Origin: Actinomycetes bacterium
GTDB taxonomy: Bacteria > Actinomycetota > Actinomycetes > Propionibacteriales > Propionibacteriaceae
DNA length: 55,546 nt
Assembly (NCBI GenBank): GCA_023443125.1
Contig: JAEZVO010000032.1
Location: 1 to 55,546, forward strand
Reading direction: 5' to 3'
Part shown: positions 41,243 to 49,753 of the stretch, one piece after another
Numbering within the stretch: the stretch's first letter is position 1
Layout of the letters: each line of letters begins with the position of its first letter
The notes under the pieces: generated by a model
What the model was told of the DNA's origin: nothing
The model's input: only the letters and a program-made list of their open reading frames with translations
Database searches by the model: none
Program-made: the position numbers and the translations under genes

Positions 41243-42559
41243 TCATGCGGATTCACTACCCGGGACTGCGTCTGGCAAGGCCGCGCGTTGATCGTCGGCG
41301 AGCTCTGGGGCAGACGGCCACGCAGGCGTGGCAGCGACGGGGGAGAGCTCGTCGAGGCCGGCTTTCGTGACGTCGAGGTCTGTGAATTTGCGGGCGGATA
41401 CCAGCACGCGAGACTCCAGACTGGCGATGGCTTTGTTGTAGTTCACGACGGCCTGGTTGAGCCCGCGGCTGGCGGCGGCGAAGTGCCCACCCATGGTGGC
41501 GAGGCGGGCGTGCAGGCTTCGTCCGAGCTCCACGACCTCTTTCGCGGACTCCGCGAGCGACGCCTGCGACCACCCGTGCGCGACGATGTGGAGCATCGGA
41601 ATGAGGATGCCGGGGGAAGCCAGCATGACGTTGCGTCGGGCCGCGTAGTCGTGGAGATCCGGCATGCGTTCTTGCGCGAGGCGGTAGAACTCGTCGGAAC
41701 CTAAATACAGCACGACGAACTCCGGCGAGGCGAGGCTCAGATCCCAATACTGCTTGCCCGAGAGGTCGTCGATGTGGGTGCGCACGTGGCGCGCGAAGCG
41801 GTCGAGGTGCTGCACCTGGGCGGCCTCGTCGTCGGTGTTGTAGGCCTCGAGCACGGCCGCCAGCGGCACCTTCGAGTCGACGAAGATCTCTTTGCCGCCC
41901 GCCAGATGGATGCGCATGTCAGGGCGACGCAGGGAGCCGTCGTCGGCGGTGGCGGAGGTTTGTTCGTCGAAGTCGACGCGCGAGGTGAGGCCGGAGACCT
42001 CCACCATGCGTCGCAGGCTCTGCTCGCCCCACGAGCCGCGCACCTGCGGGGTGCGCAGGGCGTTGGCCAGGCCGAGCGTCTCTTTGCGCAGGGCATCGCC
42101 GGAGGCCTGCATGGCCGCGATTTGCGTGCGCAGCTCCGCGTGCATGGCTGTGCGTTCTTGCTCTACCGCCTGAATGCGCTGTGTGAGCAGCTTCAGCCCC
42201 TCGCTCACGGGTTCCACGAGCTGCTTCGTGGTGTGCTCGCTTTGCCGGGTCAACTGCTCGGAAGTGATGGCTTTGAAGCGTTCTTCGAGCGACGCGCGGT
42301 CTGCTGCCACCTCGCGGGCACGGGCGACGGCAGCGTCGCGCTCTGCCTGCAGCCCCGCCACCTTCGCCTCCGCGGCGGCGGCTTTGCCCTGCGCCTGCGC
42401 GATGCTGCCCTGCAGCTCGGCCACCGTGGCGTCGCGGTCGGCGACGTCCGCACGCAGGTTCGCGGCAGCGACACTGGCGCGAGAATGCGCGACCCACCAG
42501 CCCGCGAGCGCGCCAATGACCACCGCGAGAAGGATCGTCGGAACTACCCAAATATCCAT
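41243..42559 (-). CDS. rmuC: DNA recombination protein RmuC
   Basis: A 438-residue protein. One N-terminal membrane helix (MDIWVVPTILLAVVIGALAGWW) is followed by a long coiled coil (about 40-150, Ala/Glu-rich), then the RmuC nuclease-like core (RGSWGEQSLRRMVEVSG, FVDSKVPLAAVLEAY, WDLSLASPEFVVLYLGSDEF). RmuC limits inversion at short inverted repeats in E. coli, which is of interest given the many inverted repeats here. The ATG at 42559 follows TGAGGGG. Confidence 0.92.
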   Translation of the reverse strand: MDIWVVPTILLAVVIGALAGWWVAHSRASVAAANLRADVADRDATVAELQGSIAQAQGKAAAAEAKVAGLQAERDAAVARAREVAADRASLEERFKAITSEQLTRQSEHTTKQLVEPVSEGLKLLTQRIQAVEQERTAMHAELRTQIAAMQASGDALRKETLGLANALRTPQVRGSWGEQSLRRMVEVSGLTSRVDFDEQTSATADDGSLRRPDMRIHLAGGKEIFVDSKVPLAAVLEAYNTDDEAAQVQHLDRFARHVRTHIDDLSGKQYWDLSLASPEFVVLYLGSDEFYRLAQERMPDLHDYAARRNVMLASPGILIPMLHIVAHGWSQASLAESAKEVVELGRSLHARLATMGGHFAAASRGLNQAVVNYNKAIASLESRVLVSARKFTDLDVTKAGLDELSPVAATPAWPSAPELADDQRAALPDAVPGSESA

Positions 42560-42641
42560 GCCCCTCAGCGTTGCAGACACCTCTGACAATTTCTGTGAAT
42601 CCACCTCGATCCGCTTCCGACAGCAGTGGCTGGAGCCAGAG

Positions 42642-42720
42642 CTAACCCGATATCCACATTCGTTTGCTGAAACCGTCCAGAATCGCCCTTTCTGGCAAAC
42701 GAATGTGGATATCGGGTTAG
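42642..42720. repeat. Nested inverted repeat (25-bp perfect arms)
   Basis: The longest of the set: 42642-42666 (starts CTAACCCGATATCCACA) is exactly complementary to 42696-42720. The 29-nt loop contains CCAGAA-N7-TTCTGG (42677-42695), which ends directly at the outer arm. It lies between the divergent rmuC and aminopeptidase genes and is AT-richer than the genome around it. Confidence 0.93.
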
Positions 42721-42737
42721 GTTCTGTCGTTGACGCA

Positions 42738-42823
42738 TCTCGATACGGCGACTTCGTCGCCTACTCGATGATCGGAATGGGGCAGCCGGCGCTTGAGCCG
42801 CGGCGTAGCCGCGTGTCGAAACC
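42738..42823. repeat. Pair of REP-like repeats
   Basis: TCTCGATACGGCGAC-TTC-GTCGCCTACTCGA (42738-42768) and a second, oppositely oriented copy CTTGAGC...CGCGGC-GTA-GCCGCG...TGTCGAAACC (42792-42823) match the family at 32791-32910. Each has its own stem sequence inside constant ends. Confidence 0.82.
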
Positions 42824-42847
42824 CGGCGGCACCCGTAGAGTAGACGT

Positions 42848-44098
42848 ATGCAGGAACACATCGCGGATCTCGCCCATTTCGTCAGCTCCTCGCCCACCTC
42901 GTACCACGCGGCTGCCAACATTGCTGAGCGCCTTGTCAGCGCCGGGTTTACGCAGCTCGACGAGCGCAAGCCCTGGCAGAGCATCGCCGGCAAGTACTTC
43001 ATCGTGCGGCACGGTGCCGTCGTCGCGTGGATCGCGCCCGAGGCCCTCTCCGACGATGCCGGCGCGCGCATCGTCGGTACGCACACTGATTCGCCTGCCT
43101 TCAAAGTGAAGCCGGGGGAGTTGCTGCAGTCGGCGGGCTGGACGCAGATCGGCGTCGAAATCTACGGTGGCCCGCTGTTCAACTCGTGGCTCGACCGCGA
43201 CCTCGGCATCGCCGGGCGCCTCGTCACCACCGACGGTGAGCAGCACCTCGTGCAGTCCGGCCCCATCTGCCGCATTCCGCAGCTGGCCGTGCACCTCGAC
43301 AGGGGAGTCAATGACGCTCTCCACCTCGACAAGCAGACGCATCTGCAGCCCATCCTCGCCACAGTACCGAACGGCGGGCTGCTCGGCCACCTCGCCGAGC
43401 TCGCCCGCGTCGAGCGCTCCGACGTCGCATTCCACGATCTCTACACCTTCGACACGCAAGCCCCGCAGGTGATCGGGCTCAACCAGGAGTTCTTCGCGTC
43501 CTCGCGCTTGGACAACCTCGCCTGCACGCACGCCGCCCTGGTCGCCATGGAGCGCGCCGAGGCAACCACCGACGTGCAGATCTTCGCCGCCTTCGACCAC
43601 GAGGAGGTGGGTTCCAGCACCACCTCCGGCGCCGCCGGCCCAATTCTCGACGACGTGCTCACGCGGATCGCCGCTGGCTACGGTCTCGACATCGACGCCA
43701 CCCGCGCCTTCACCGCGCGCTCCAGCTGTGTGTCCGCCGACACCGGCCACCTCGTCCACCCCAACTACCCGAACCACCACGACCCGGTGGTGCGCCCGCA
43801 GCCCAACCAGGGCCCGCTGCTCAAACTCAACGCCCAGCAGCGCTACGCCTCCGACGCCGTCGGCACCGCCATGTGGATGGACGCGTGCAAGCGCGCCGAC
43901 GTGCCCACCCAGCCGTTCGTGAGCAACAACGCCATGCCTTGTGGGTCCACTATTGGCCCCATCACGGCCACCCGGCTCGGCATCACGACGGTCGACGTCG
44001 GCGTCGGCCTGTTGTCGATGCACTCCGCCCGCGAGCTGTGCGGGGTGGAAGATCCGGGCTACCTGTCGCGCGCGCTTGGCGCCTACTGGGCAGGCTGA
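42848..44098 (+). CDS. apeB: M18-family aminopeptidase
   Basis: A 416-residue zinc aminopeptidase that trims N-terminal, often acidic, residues from peptides. Metal and catalytic residues of the M18/M42 clan are visible: GTHTDSP (His79, Asp81), SRLDNLACTHAAL, FDHEEVGSSTTSGA and GVGLLSMHSARE. TAGAGT (42836-42841) ends 6 nt before the ATG, a leaderless arrangement. The upstream spacer is filled by the 25-bp inverted repeat and REP-like copies. Confidence 0.93.
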   Translation: MQEHIADLAHFVSSSPTSYHAAANIAERLVSAGFTQLDERKPWQSIAGKYFIVRHGAVVAWIAPEALSDDAGARIVGTHTDSPAFKVKPGELLQSAGWTQIGVEIYGGPLFNSWLDRDLGIAGRLVTTDGEQHLVQSGPICRIPQLAVHLDRGVNDALHLDKQTHLQPILATVPNGGLLGHLAELARVERSDVAFHDLYTFDTQAPQVIGLNQEFFASSRLDNLACTHAALVAMERAEATTDVQIFAAFDHEEVGSSTTSGAAGPILDDVLTRIAAGYGLDIDATRAFTARSSCVSADTGHLVHPNYPNHHDPVVRPQPNQGPLLKLNAQQRYASDAVGTAMWMDACKRADVPTQPFVSNNAMPCGSTIGPITATRLGITTVDVGVGLLSMHSARELCGVEDPGYLSRALGAYWAG

Positions 44099-44119
44099 CA
44101 CTCCCGCAGACGGCAACCC

Positions 44120-44875
44120 TCAGAAGTACACCGCGACGGGTCCCCGGTGGCTGGGGATCACGTCGACGGGGGTGTCAAAGATGCTGGTCAGCACGTCGGA
44201 GCGCATGATTTCCTCCGGCGTGCCGAAGGCCTGCACCTGGCCGTGTTTCATGGCGCAGATGCGGTCGGCGTAGGCGCCGGCGAAGTTGATGTCGTGCAGC
44301 ACAATAACGACGGTGCGGCCGAGCTCGGTGGCGATGCTGCGCAGGTGGCGCATCATGTGGACGGCGTGCGCCATGTCGAGGTTGTTCAGCGGCTCGTCGA
44401 GCAGCACGTAGTCGGTGTCCTGCGCGAGCACCATCGCGACGTATGCGCGCTGTCGCTGCCCGCCGGAGAGCTCGTCGAGGTAGCGCCCCTCCAAGTCGCT
44501 CAGGTCGAGGAAGTCGATGGCGTCGTCGATGATCTGCTCATCGCGCTCCGTGAGGCGCCCGCCCGAGTGGAGGAACCGCCCGAATCCGACGAGCTGCCGC
44601 ACCGTCAGTCGGGTGATGAAGTGGTTCTCCTGTCGCAGAATCGACAGCACTTTCGCGAGGTCCTGAGACTTCGTGGTGGCCACGTCGAGGCCCGCCACCT
44701 CGATGCTGCCCTCATCCATGCCGAGCAGGCGCCCGATCATCGTCAGCAGCGTAGATTTCCCCGCACCATTCGGCCCGACGAGGGCCGTCACCCCGCCTGC
44801 TGGGATGTCGAGGTCGACGGGGCCGATGCGCACCTCGTCGGTGTAACGCTTGCCAGCGGCGTTGACGGAGATCAC
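44120..44875 (-). CDS. Siderophore ABC transporter, ATP-binding protein (YclP-like)
   Basis: A 251-residue ATPase of the FecE family: GPNGAGKSTLL Walker A, LSGGQRQRAYVAMVLAQDTDYVLLDEPLNNLDM signature and Walker B, and VIVLHDINFAGAYADRI. The AQDTDYxxLDEPLNNLDM phrase and the C-terminal end GPVAVYF are very close to Bacillus YclP of the petrobactin importer. Last gene of a four-gene operon; overlaps the permease gene by four bases. Confidence 0.92.
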   Translation of the reverse strand: MISVNAAGKRYTDEVRIGPVDLDIPAGGVTALVGPNGAGKSTLLTMIGRLLGMDEGSIEVAGLDVATTKSQDLAKVLSILRQENHFITRLTVRQLVGFGRFLHSGGRLTERDEQIIDDAIDFLDLSDLEGRYLDELSGGQRQRAYVAMVLAQDTDYVLLDEPLNNLDMAHAVHMMRHLRSIATELGRTVVIVLHDINFAGAYADRICAMKHGQVQAFGTPEEIMRSDVLTSIFDTPVDVIPSHRGPVAVYF

Positions 44876-45933
44876 AGGCGCCCCTTTCGCAGCACATAGA
44901 TGAGGAAGAAGGTTCCGCCGACGGCCTCGATAATGATGCCGACGGAGCCCTCAGCGTAGAACAGATGCTTCAGCACGAAATACGCCCCGGCAAGCGTAAC
45001 AATGCCGGTCAGCCACACCATAGGGAACACGTAGCGGTGGTCGTGCGTGTCGGCCAGCTGGTAGGAGATCATGGCGATCAGGAAGCCCAGGAACGCCATC
45101 GGCCCCACCAGCGACGTCGACACCGCCATCAGCACCGCCACCAGCAGTAGCACGACGATAGAGTTGCGCCGGTGGTCCACCCCTAGGTTGGCGGCGGTGG
45201 CTCGGCCGAGCGCCAACACGTCGAGCTTTCTGGACATCACCCAGAGGCCGCCACCGGCGAACGCCGCCAGCGGCACGGCCACGGGGAGGTAGGTGGCGTC
45301 GGAGTTCGCGATGGAACCGATGAGGCGCGCGGTGAGGATGTCGAAGTCGCTGGGCGTGAGGAGGCGCTGGAGGAACGTCGCGATCGCGCCCATCCCGGTG
45401 CCGAGCACGATGCCGATGAGCAGCATGAGGTGCAGGTTCGCGCGTTTGCCGGTGAGCAGCCAGCCGTACAGCAGGGCGGCGAACCCCACCATGAGCGTCA
45501 CCTGAGACAGGTATTGCCACACGCCTTGCACCATCGCGACACCGGCGGCGCCGAAGGCGAACACGGCGACGGTCTGCACCAGACGGTACAGCGACTCGAA
45601 GCCCATGATCGACGGCGTGATGATGCGGTTGTTTGTGATGGTGTGAAATGCGACGGTGGCGAGGCCTTGGCAAAACGCCACCACGACGATCACTGCCATG
45701 TTGGTGACTCGCAGTTTCGCGATGAGCCACCAGCCCTCGGTGCCGAGCGGCATGGGGTTCCCCCAAGCCAGGTTGCCAAAGACGAATAGCGCTGCAGCCA
45801 TCAGCATGCCCGCGAAGATCATCCAATACCGGCGGCGGTGGCTGGCCGTCGGGAATGCACCGGAGCTGGTGCGGGTGCGGCGCTGGCGGGTGGGGGCAGG
45901 TGCAGGAGCGGCGTCGACGGCGGGCTCAGGCAC
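44872..45933 (-). CDS. Siderophore ABC transporter permease (YclO-like)
   Basis: A 353-residue FecCD-family permease with about nine to ten helices and the coupling-helix region (VGPMAFLGFLIAMISYQL). A Pro/Ala/Arg-rich hydrophilic N-terminus of about 35 residues precedes helix 1. Starts at GTG and overlaps the other permease by 8 bp. It resembles YclO in having a compact first loop. Partner of the next gene in a heterodimeric channel. Confidence 0.9.
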   Translation of the reverse strand: MPEPAVDAAPAPAPTRQRRTRTSSGAFPTASHRRRYWMIFAGMLMAAALFVFGNLAWGNPMPLGTEGWWLIAKLRVTNMAVIVVVAFCQGLATVAFHTITNNRIITPSIMGFESLYRLVQTVAVFAFGAAGVAMVQGVWQYLSQVTLMVGFAALLYGWLLTGKRANLHLMLLIGIVLGTGMGAIATFLQRLLTPSDFDILTARLIGSIANSDATYLPVAVPLAAFAGGGLWVMSRKLDVLALGRATAANLGVDHRRNSIVVLLLVAVLMAVSTSLVGPMAFLGFLIAMISYQLADTHDHRYVFPMVWLTGIVTLAGAYFVLKHLFYAEGSVGIIIEAVGGTFFLIYVLRKGRL

Positions 45934-46951
45934 GACGTCCCCGCAGCAAGAGCGCGATGAACACGACCGACCCCACCATGGCCAAAATGGTGCCGACGGG
46001 CACCTCGAACGGCATGATGATGACCCGCCCGATGATGTCGGCGAGCGTCACCGCCGCGATGCCGAGCAGGCACACCCACGGCAGGTTGGAGCGTAGGTTG
46101 TCGCCGCGGTACAGCGACACGATGTTCGGCACGATCAGCCCAAGGAACGGGAGGTTGCCGATCACGACGGTGACGATGCCCGTCGCAGCCGCGATGAGTC
46201 CGGTGCCGACGAGCACCACGCGGCGGTAGTTGAGCCCGACGTTGGTGGCGATGTCCTCGCCGAGACCCGCGACGGTGAACCGGTCGGCTGCGATGAACAC
46301 GGCGATGGCGACGGCGACGATCGCCCACAGCGGTTCGTACTGGCCCTGCACCACCGACGTGAACGAGCCGAGGAACCACACGCCCATACTCTGCAGCATG
46401 TTGGTGCTGAGTGCGATATACGACGAGCATGCGCCGACCACCGCGGCCAGCATCAAGCCGATGATGGGCACGATCACCGCCGAGCGGAGGGTGACTCGTC
46501 GCAAAATAAAGAAGAACACCATCGTGCCTATGAAGGCCGCCAGCACCGCCACCACCATCTTGACGAGCAGCGATGCGCCCGGCGCGACGATCATCACCAG
46601 CAGCAGCCCGAGCCCGGCCCACTCGGTGGTGCCCGTGGTGGTGGGTTCGACGAACCGGTTCTGCGTGAGTTGCTGCATGACGAGGCCAGACATCGCCATC
46701 GCGGCCCCCGCCAGCACCAGCGCCAGCGTGCGCGGGATGCGGGTGATCGCAAACATCTGGGCGCCGTCGGTGGAGCCGAACACGTCATAGACGCCGACGA
46801 ACAACGACGCCACCACCAGCCCGGCAGTGCCAAGAACCGCGACGGCGAACCGCCACGAGAGCTTGTGCGCGGGCCGAGCGGCGGTGGCTCGTTGGGCGCG
46901 TGGCAGGGTGGCGGTTCGCGTCGCAGTTCTTGGCTGGGTGATGGTGGTCAT
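45926..46951 (-). CDS. Siderophore ABC transporter permease (YclN-like)
   Basis: A 341-residue FecCD-family permease. Typical features are ITRIPRTLALVLAGAAMAMSGLVMQQLTQNRFVEP at the second helix and FLGLIVPNIVSLYRGDNLRSNLPW in the coupling region. It has a basic N-terminal tail. Ten bases separate it from the binding-protein gene, and it overlaps the second permease gene, so all are co-transcribed. Confidence 0.9.
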   Translation of the reverse strand: MTTITQPRTATRTATLPRAQRATAARPAHKLSWRFAVAVLGTAGLVVASLFVGVYDVFGSTDGAQMFAITRIPRTLALVLAGAAMAMSGLVMQQLTQNRFVEPTTTGTTEWAGLGLLLVMIVAPGASLLVKMVVAVLAAFIGTMVFFFILRRVTLRSAVIVPIIGLMLAAVVGACSSYIALSTNMLQSMGVWFLGSFTSVVQGQYEPLWAIVAVAIAVFIAADRFTVAGLGEDIATNVGLNYRRVVLVGTGLIAAATGIVTVVIGNLPFLGLIVPNIVSLYRGDNLRSNLPWVCLLGIAAVTLADIIGRVIIMPFEVPVGTILAMVGSVVFIALLLRGRRA

Positions 46952-46961
46952 CGGTTGTGGA

Positions 46962-47945
46962 TTATGCCTTTTCCATGGCGTCTGCCAAGTCGTTGAAGTA
47001 CTTGGTGTAGGTCTGGATGCTCTCGTCGAGGTAGGTGTCTTGCGGCATGTAGACGATCTGGTTCTTCTTCACCGCGGTCACGTTCTTCAGCGCCGCCGAT
47101 TCCTTGAGCAGCTCGTTCGCCGGCGTGTACTTCTCGCCGTTGTTGGCGCTCACAGCTGCGTCGCGGTCCATCACGAGGATCCAGTCGGGGTTCGACTGGG
47201 CGATGGCTTCGACGGAGATGTCGTCGCCGGTGTGGTCCGACGAGCCGTCGGTTTCGAGGGCGGGGGTGAGGCCGAGGATCTCGAAGACGGGGCCGAGCGT
47301 GCGTCCCTTGCCGGGCGCGGCGTAGTTGATCTCGCCGCCGGAGGTGATGACGGCCATGAACTTGTCCGACGTGTTGACGTCCTTGACTCGCTTGATGGCG
47401 GCGTCGAAGTCGGCGATGAGCTGCTTTGCCTCGTCCTGCTTGCCGAAGATATCGCCCAGCAGGGTGGTCTGGCGCTTCAGCTCCTCGTCGAGGGGCTTGT
47501 CAGGGGAGATATTGGTGTCGACGAGCGCCGCGTCGGGAGTGAGCTTCTTGATGGCGTCGTAGTGCTGTGCGAAACGCTGGCCGTTCAAGACGAGGTCGGG
47601 CTTCGTCGCGACGATCGCTTCCAGGTCGGGCTCGCGGTGGTTGCCGAGGTCGACGATGCTCTCGTCCTTCTTGTACGGGTTGTTGCTCGAGATGAGCTTC
47701 TTGGGGGCAGCCACGAGCTTCACGTCCCAGGCCTGCAGGGTTTGGAAGATGCGGTTGTCGGTGGCGACGACATGCTGCGGGCTGGCGGGCACATCGACGG
47801 TGCCTCGCGCGTCGGTGACCTGGGTGGTGCTATCGGATGCGCTGGATTCCGTCGAGGGCGTTGCGCCCTCGTTGCTGCTGGGGGAGCAGGCAGCAAGGCC
47901 AACGAGCGCCGCGGCGACAAGGGCGGCCAGACGTTGTAGTTTCAT
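46962..47945 (-). CDS. Siderophore-binding lipoprotein (YclQ/FepB-like)
   Basis: A 327-residue binding protein. Lipobox LAAC (Cys20) then a Ser/Thr linker and a class III helical-backbone domain: GTVDVPASPQHVVATDN, DLGNHREPDLEAIVATKPDLVL and EAIAQSNPDWILVMDRD. The first gene of the importer operon, with AAGAAGGA before the ATG at 47945 and an iron box 41 bp upstream. Likely ligand is a catecholate ferri-siderophore, by similarity of the whole set to YclNOPQ. No siderophore synthesis genes are in view. Confidence 0.92.
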   Translation of the reverse strand: MKLQRLAALVAAALVGLAACSPSSNEGATPSTESSASDSTTQVTDARGTVDVPASPQHVVATDNRIFQTLQAWDVKLVAAPKKLISSNNPYKKDESIVDLGNHREPDLEAIVATKPDLVLNGQRFAQHYDAIKKLTPDAALVDTNISPDKPLDEELKRQTTLLGDIFGKQDEAKQLIADFDAAIKRVKDVNTSDKFMAVITSGGEINYAAPGKGRTLGPVFEILGLTPALETDGSSDHTGDDISVEAIAQSNPDWILVMDRDAAVSANNGEKYTPANELLKESAALKNVTAVKKNQIVYMPQDTYLDESIQTYTKYFNDLADAMEKA

Positions 47946-47985
47946 CTCGATCCTTCTTCGTGCGATGGGTTTCATATGTCGCGAC

Positions 47986-48004
47986 TTAGGGGAGCCTAAC
48001 CTAC
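47986..48004. promoter_or_regulatory. DtxR/IdeR-type iron box
   Basis: TTAGGGGAGCCTAACCTAC matches the DtxR consensus TTAGGTTAGGCTAACCTAA at 15-16 of 19 positions. On the minus strand it overlaps the -10 (TAGGCT) of a promoter whose -35 TTGCGT is 17 bp away, so iron-loaded repressor would block the siderophore importer. It is 56 bp from the divergent GNAT gene, which might share the control. Confidence 0.85.
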
Positions 48005-48059
48005 GTAATTTTGATACGCAAACATTTCTTATTAACTTTCCTGCTGGAGAGGGAGAAAC

Positions 48060-48608
48060 ATGAGTTACCACATCAGGCAGGCGCGCCCCGACGAAGCCAC
48101 CGCCGTCGCCGATCTCGCCATCGAGACATTCCCCATGGCCTGCCCGCACTCTCTCAGTGAGCACGACATGCGCGTCTATATCGACGCGCACCTCACCGCC
48201 CAGCGATTCGCCGAGCATCTCGCCGATCCGGAGCGCGACGTGCTCGTGGCTGGCGACGACACGCGCCTGCTCGGCTATGTGCTGCTCTTTTTTGATTCCG
48301 ACGGCGCCCCCGCCCCCGAGTTGGGCGTCACGCTCGCGACGTCGGGGTTGCTCTCGAAGTGCTACGTTCGGCATGAGTGTCATGGGCAGGGTGTGGCCGC
48401 CGCGCTGCTCGACGCGGCAGGGCGTCGCGCCGTCGAGCGGGGTGTCGAAGGGCTGTGGCTGAATGTGAATTACGACAACCATCGCGCCCAGCGGTTCTAC
48501 GCCAAGCACGGGTGGGAGCGCGTCGGGTACGTCGACTTCGTTGTTGGTGACACGGTGTATCGCGACCCGGTGTTGCAGAAGCCGTGTGGCGTGGCTGGGC
48601 AGGTGTAA
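48060..48608 (+). CDS. GNAT-family N-acetyltransferase
   Basis: A 182-residue acetyltransferase with the acetyl-CoA loop VRHECHGQGVAAALL and the C-terminal NVNYDNHRAQRFYAKHGWERVG. Substrate is unknown; the form fits the RimI/small-molecule GNAT type. A strong GGAGAGGGAG lies before the ATG. It faces the iron-regulated importer across the iron box, so iron control or a link to siderophore chemistry is possible but unproven. Confidence 0.87.
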   Translation: MSYHIRQARPDEATAVADLAIETFPMACPHSLSEHDMRVYIDAHLTAQRFAEHLADPERDVLVAGDDTRLLGYVLLFFDSDGAPAPELGVTLATSGLLSKCYVRHECHGQGVAAALLDAAGRRAVERGVEGLWLNVNYDNHRAQRFYAKHGWERVGYVDFVVGDTVYRDPVLQKPCGVAGQV

Positions 48609-48646
48609 CTAGGCGGGTAGGGCTGCGGGTAATAGACTCGGCAGGC

Positions 48647-49720
48647 GTGGCACTAACGATTGGAATCGTCGGTCTTCCCAATGCCGGCAAGTCAACCCTG
48701 TTCAACGCTCTGACCCGCAACGACGTGCTCGCGGCGAACTACCCGTTCGCGACGATCGAGCCTAACGTCGGCGTCGTCGGGGTGCCGGATCCGCGGTTGC
48801 CGCGTCTGGCGGAGATCTACAAGTCGGAGAAGATCATCCCCGCGACGGTGAGCTTCGTCGACATCGCGGGCATCGTGAAGGGCGCTAGCGAGGGCGAGGG
48901 CATGGGTAACGCTTTCCTCGCGAATATCCGCGAGGCCGATGCGATTTGCCAAGTCACGCGCGTGTTCGAGGATGACGACATCCTCCATGTCGACGGCAAG
49001 GTCAACCCCGCCAACGACATCGACACCATCAACACTGAGCTGATCCTGGCGGACCTCCAGACCGTCGAGAAGGCGCTGCCGCGCGTCGACAAGGAGGCGC
49101 GCATTAAGAAGGAAGTGCGGCCGAAGTTCGAGGCGTTCGTCGCGGCGAAGGAAGCGCTCGAGGCGGGGGTGCCGGTGCGCAAGGCCGACCTCGACCACGA
49201 ACTCCTCTACGAGTTGCACCTTCTCACCGCCAAGCCCTACATCTACGTGTTCAACTGCTCGCAGGAGGAGCTCGCCGACGACGACCTCAAGGCCAAGATG
49301 CGCGAGATCGTCGCGCCTGCCGAGGCCATCTTCCTCGACGCGAAGTTCGAGGCAGAACTCGTCGAAATGGAGGAGGGTGAGGCGCGCGAATTCCTCGCTG
49401 ACATGGGCATCGACGAGCCCGGCCTCGACGTGCTGGCCCGCGTCGGCTACGACACGCTCGGGCTGCAGTCGTTCCTCACCGCAGGCCCGAAGGAGGCGCG
49501 CGGCTGGACCATCAAGAAGGGCTGGACGGCCCCCGAGGCAGCCGGCGTGATTCACACCGACTTCCAGAAGGGCTTCATCAAGGCTGAAGTGATGAGCTTC
49601 GACGATCTCGACGAGCTCGGTTCCGAAGCTGCAGTGAAAGCAGCCGGCAAAATGCGCCTCGAAGGTAAGGACTACGTCATGGCCGACGGCGATGTGGTGG
49701 AGTTCCGGTTTAACGTCTAG
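48647..49720 (+). CDS. ychF: Redox-regulated ATPase / Obg-like GTPase YchF
   Basis: A 357-residue P-loop NTPase of the Obg family with ATP preference. Motifs are GLPNAGKST (9-17), the switch region ANYPFATIEPNVGVV, DIAGIVKGASEGEGMGN and a C-terminal TGS domain ending MADGDVVEFRFNV. Start is GTG at 48647 with TAGACT (48633-48638) 8 nt upstream; no Shine-Dalgarno. Two further copies of its last codons lie 1.7 and 3.5 kb downstream, bounding a toxin-antitoxin island. Confidence 0.96.
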   Translation: MALTIGIVGLPNAGKSTLFNALTRNDVLAANYPFATIEPNVGVVGVPDPRLPRLAEIYKSEKIIPATVSFVDIAGIVKGASEGEGMGNAFLANIREADAICQVTRVFEDDDILHVDGKVNPANDIDTINTELILADLQTVEKALPRVDKEARIKKEVRPKFEAFVAAKEALEAGVPVRKADLDHELLYELHLLTAKPYIYVFNCSQEELADDDLKAKMREIVAPAEAIFLDAKFEAELVEMEEGEAREFLADMGIDEPGLDVLARVGYDTLGLQSFLTAGPKEARGWTIKKGWTAPEAAGVIHTDFQKGFIKAEVMSFDDLDELGSEAAVKAAGKMRLEGKDYVMADGDVVEFRFNV

Positions 49721-49731
49721 CGTTAATGACG
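49691..49731 (+). repeat. ychF 3'-end repeat, copy R1 (true gene end)
   Basis: The last ten codons of ychF plus the first bases of the following toxin promoter. R2 (51375-51415) is identical at 39 of 41 positions. A dyad TAACG-TCTAG-CGTTA (49711-49725) spans the ychF stop and probably serves as operator of the following higBA-type pair. Confidence 0.9.
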
Positions 49732-49753
49732 CGCTGCGTTATATGATGGTCGG

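Noticed and set aside
3643..42720. CRISPR array suggested by several repeats in spacers
   Set aside because: The repeats are inverted, not direct, have different sequences at each place, and no cas gene is present.
42761..44116. 451-codon minus-strand frame over the M18 aminopeptidase gene
   Set aside because: Fully antisense to a gene with intact metal-binding motifs; the translation is Val/Gly/Arg-biased without any domain.
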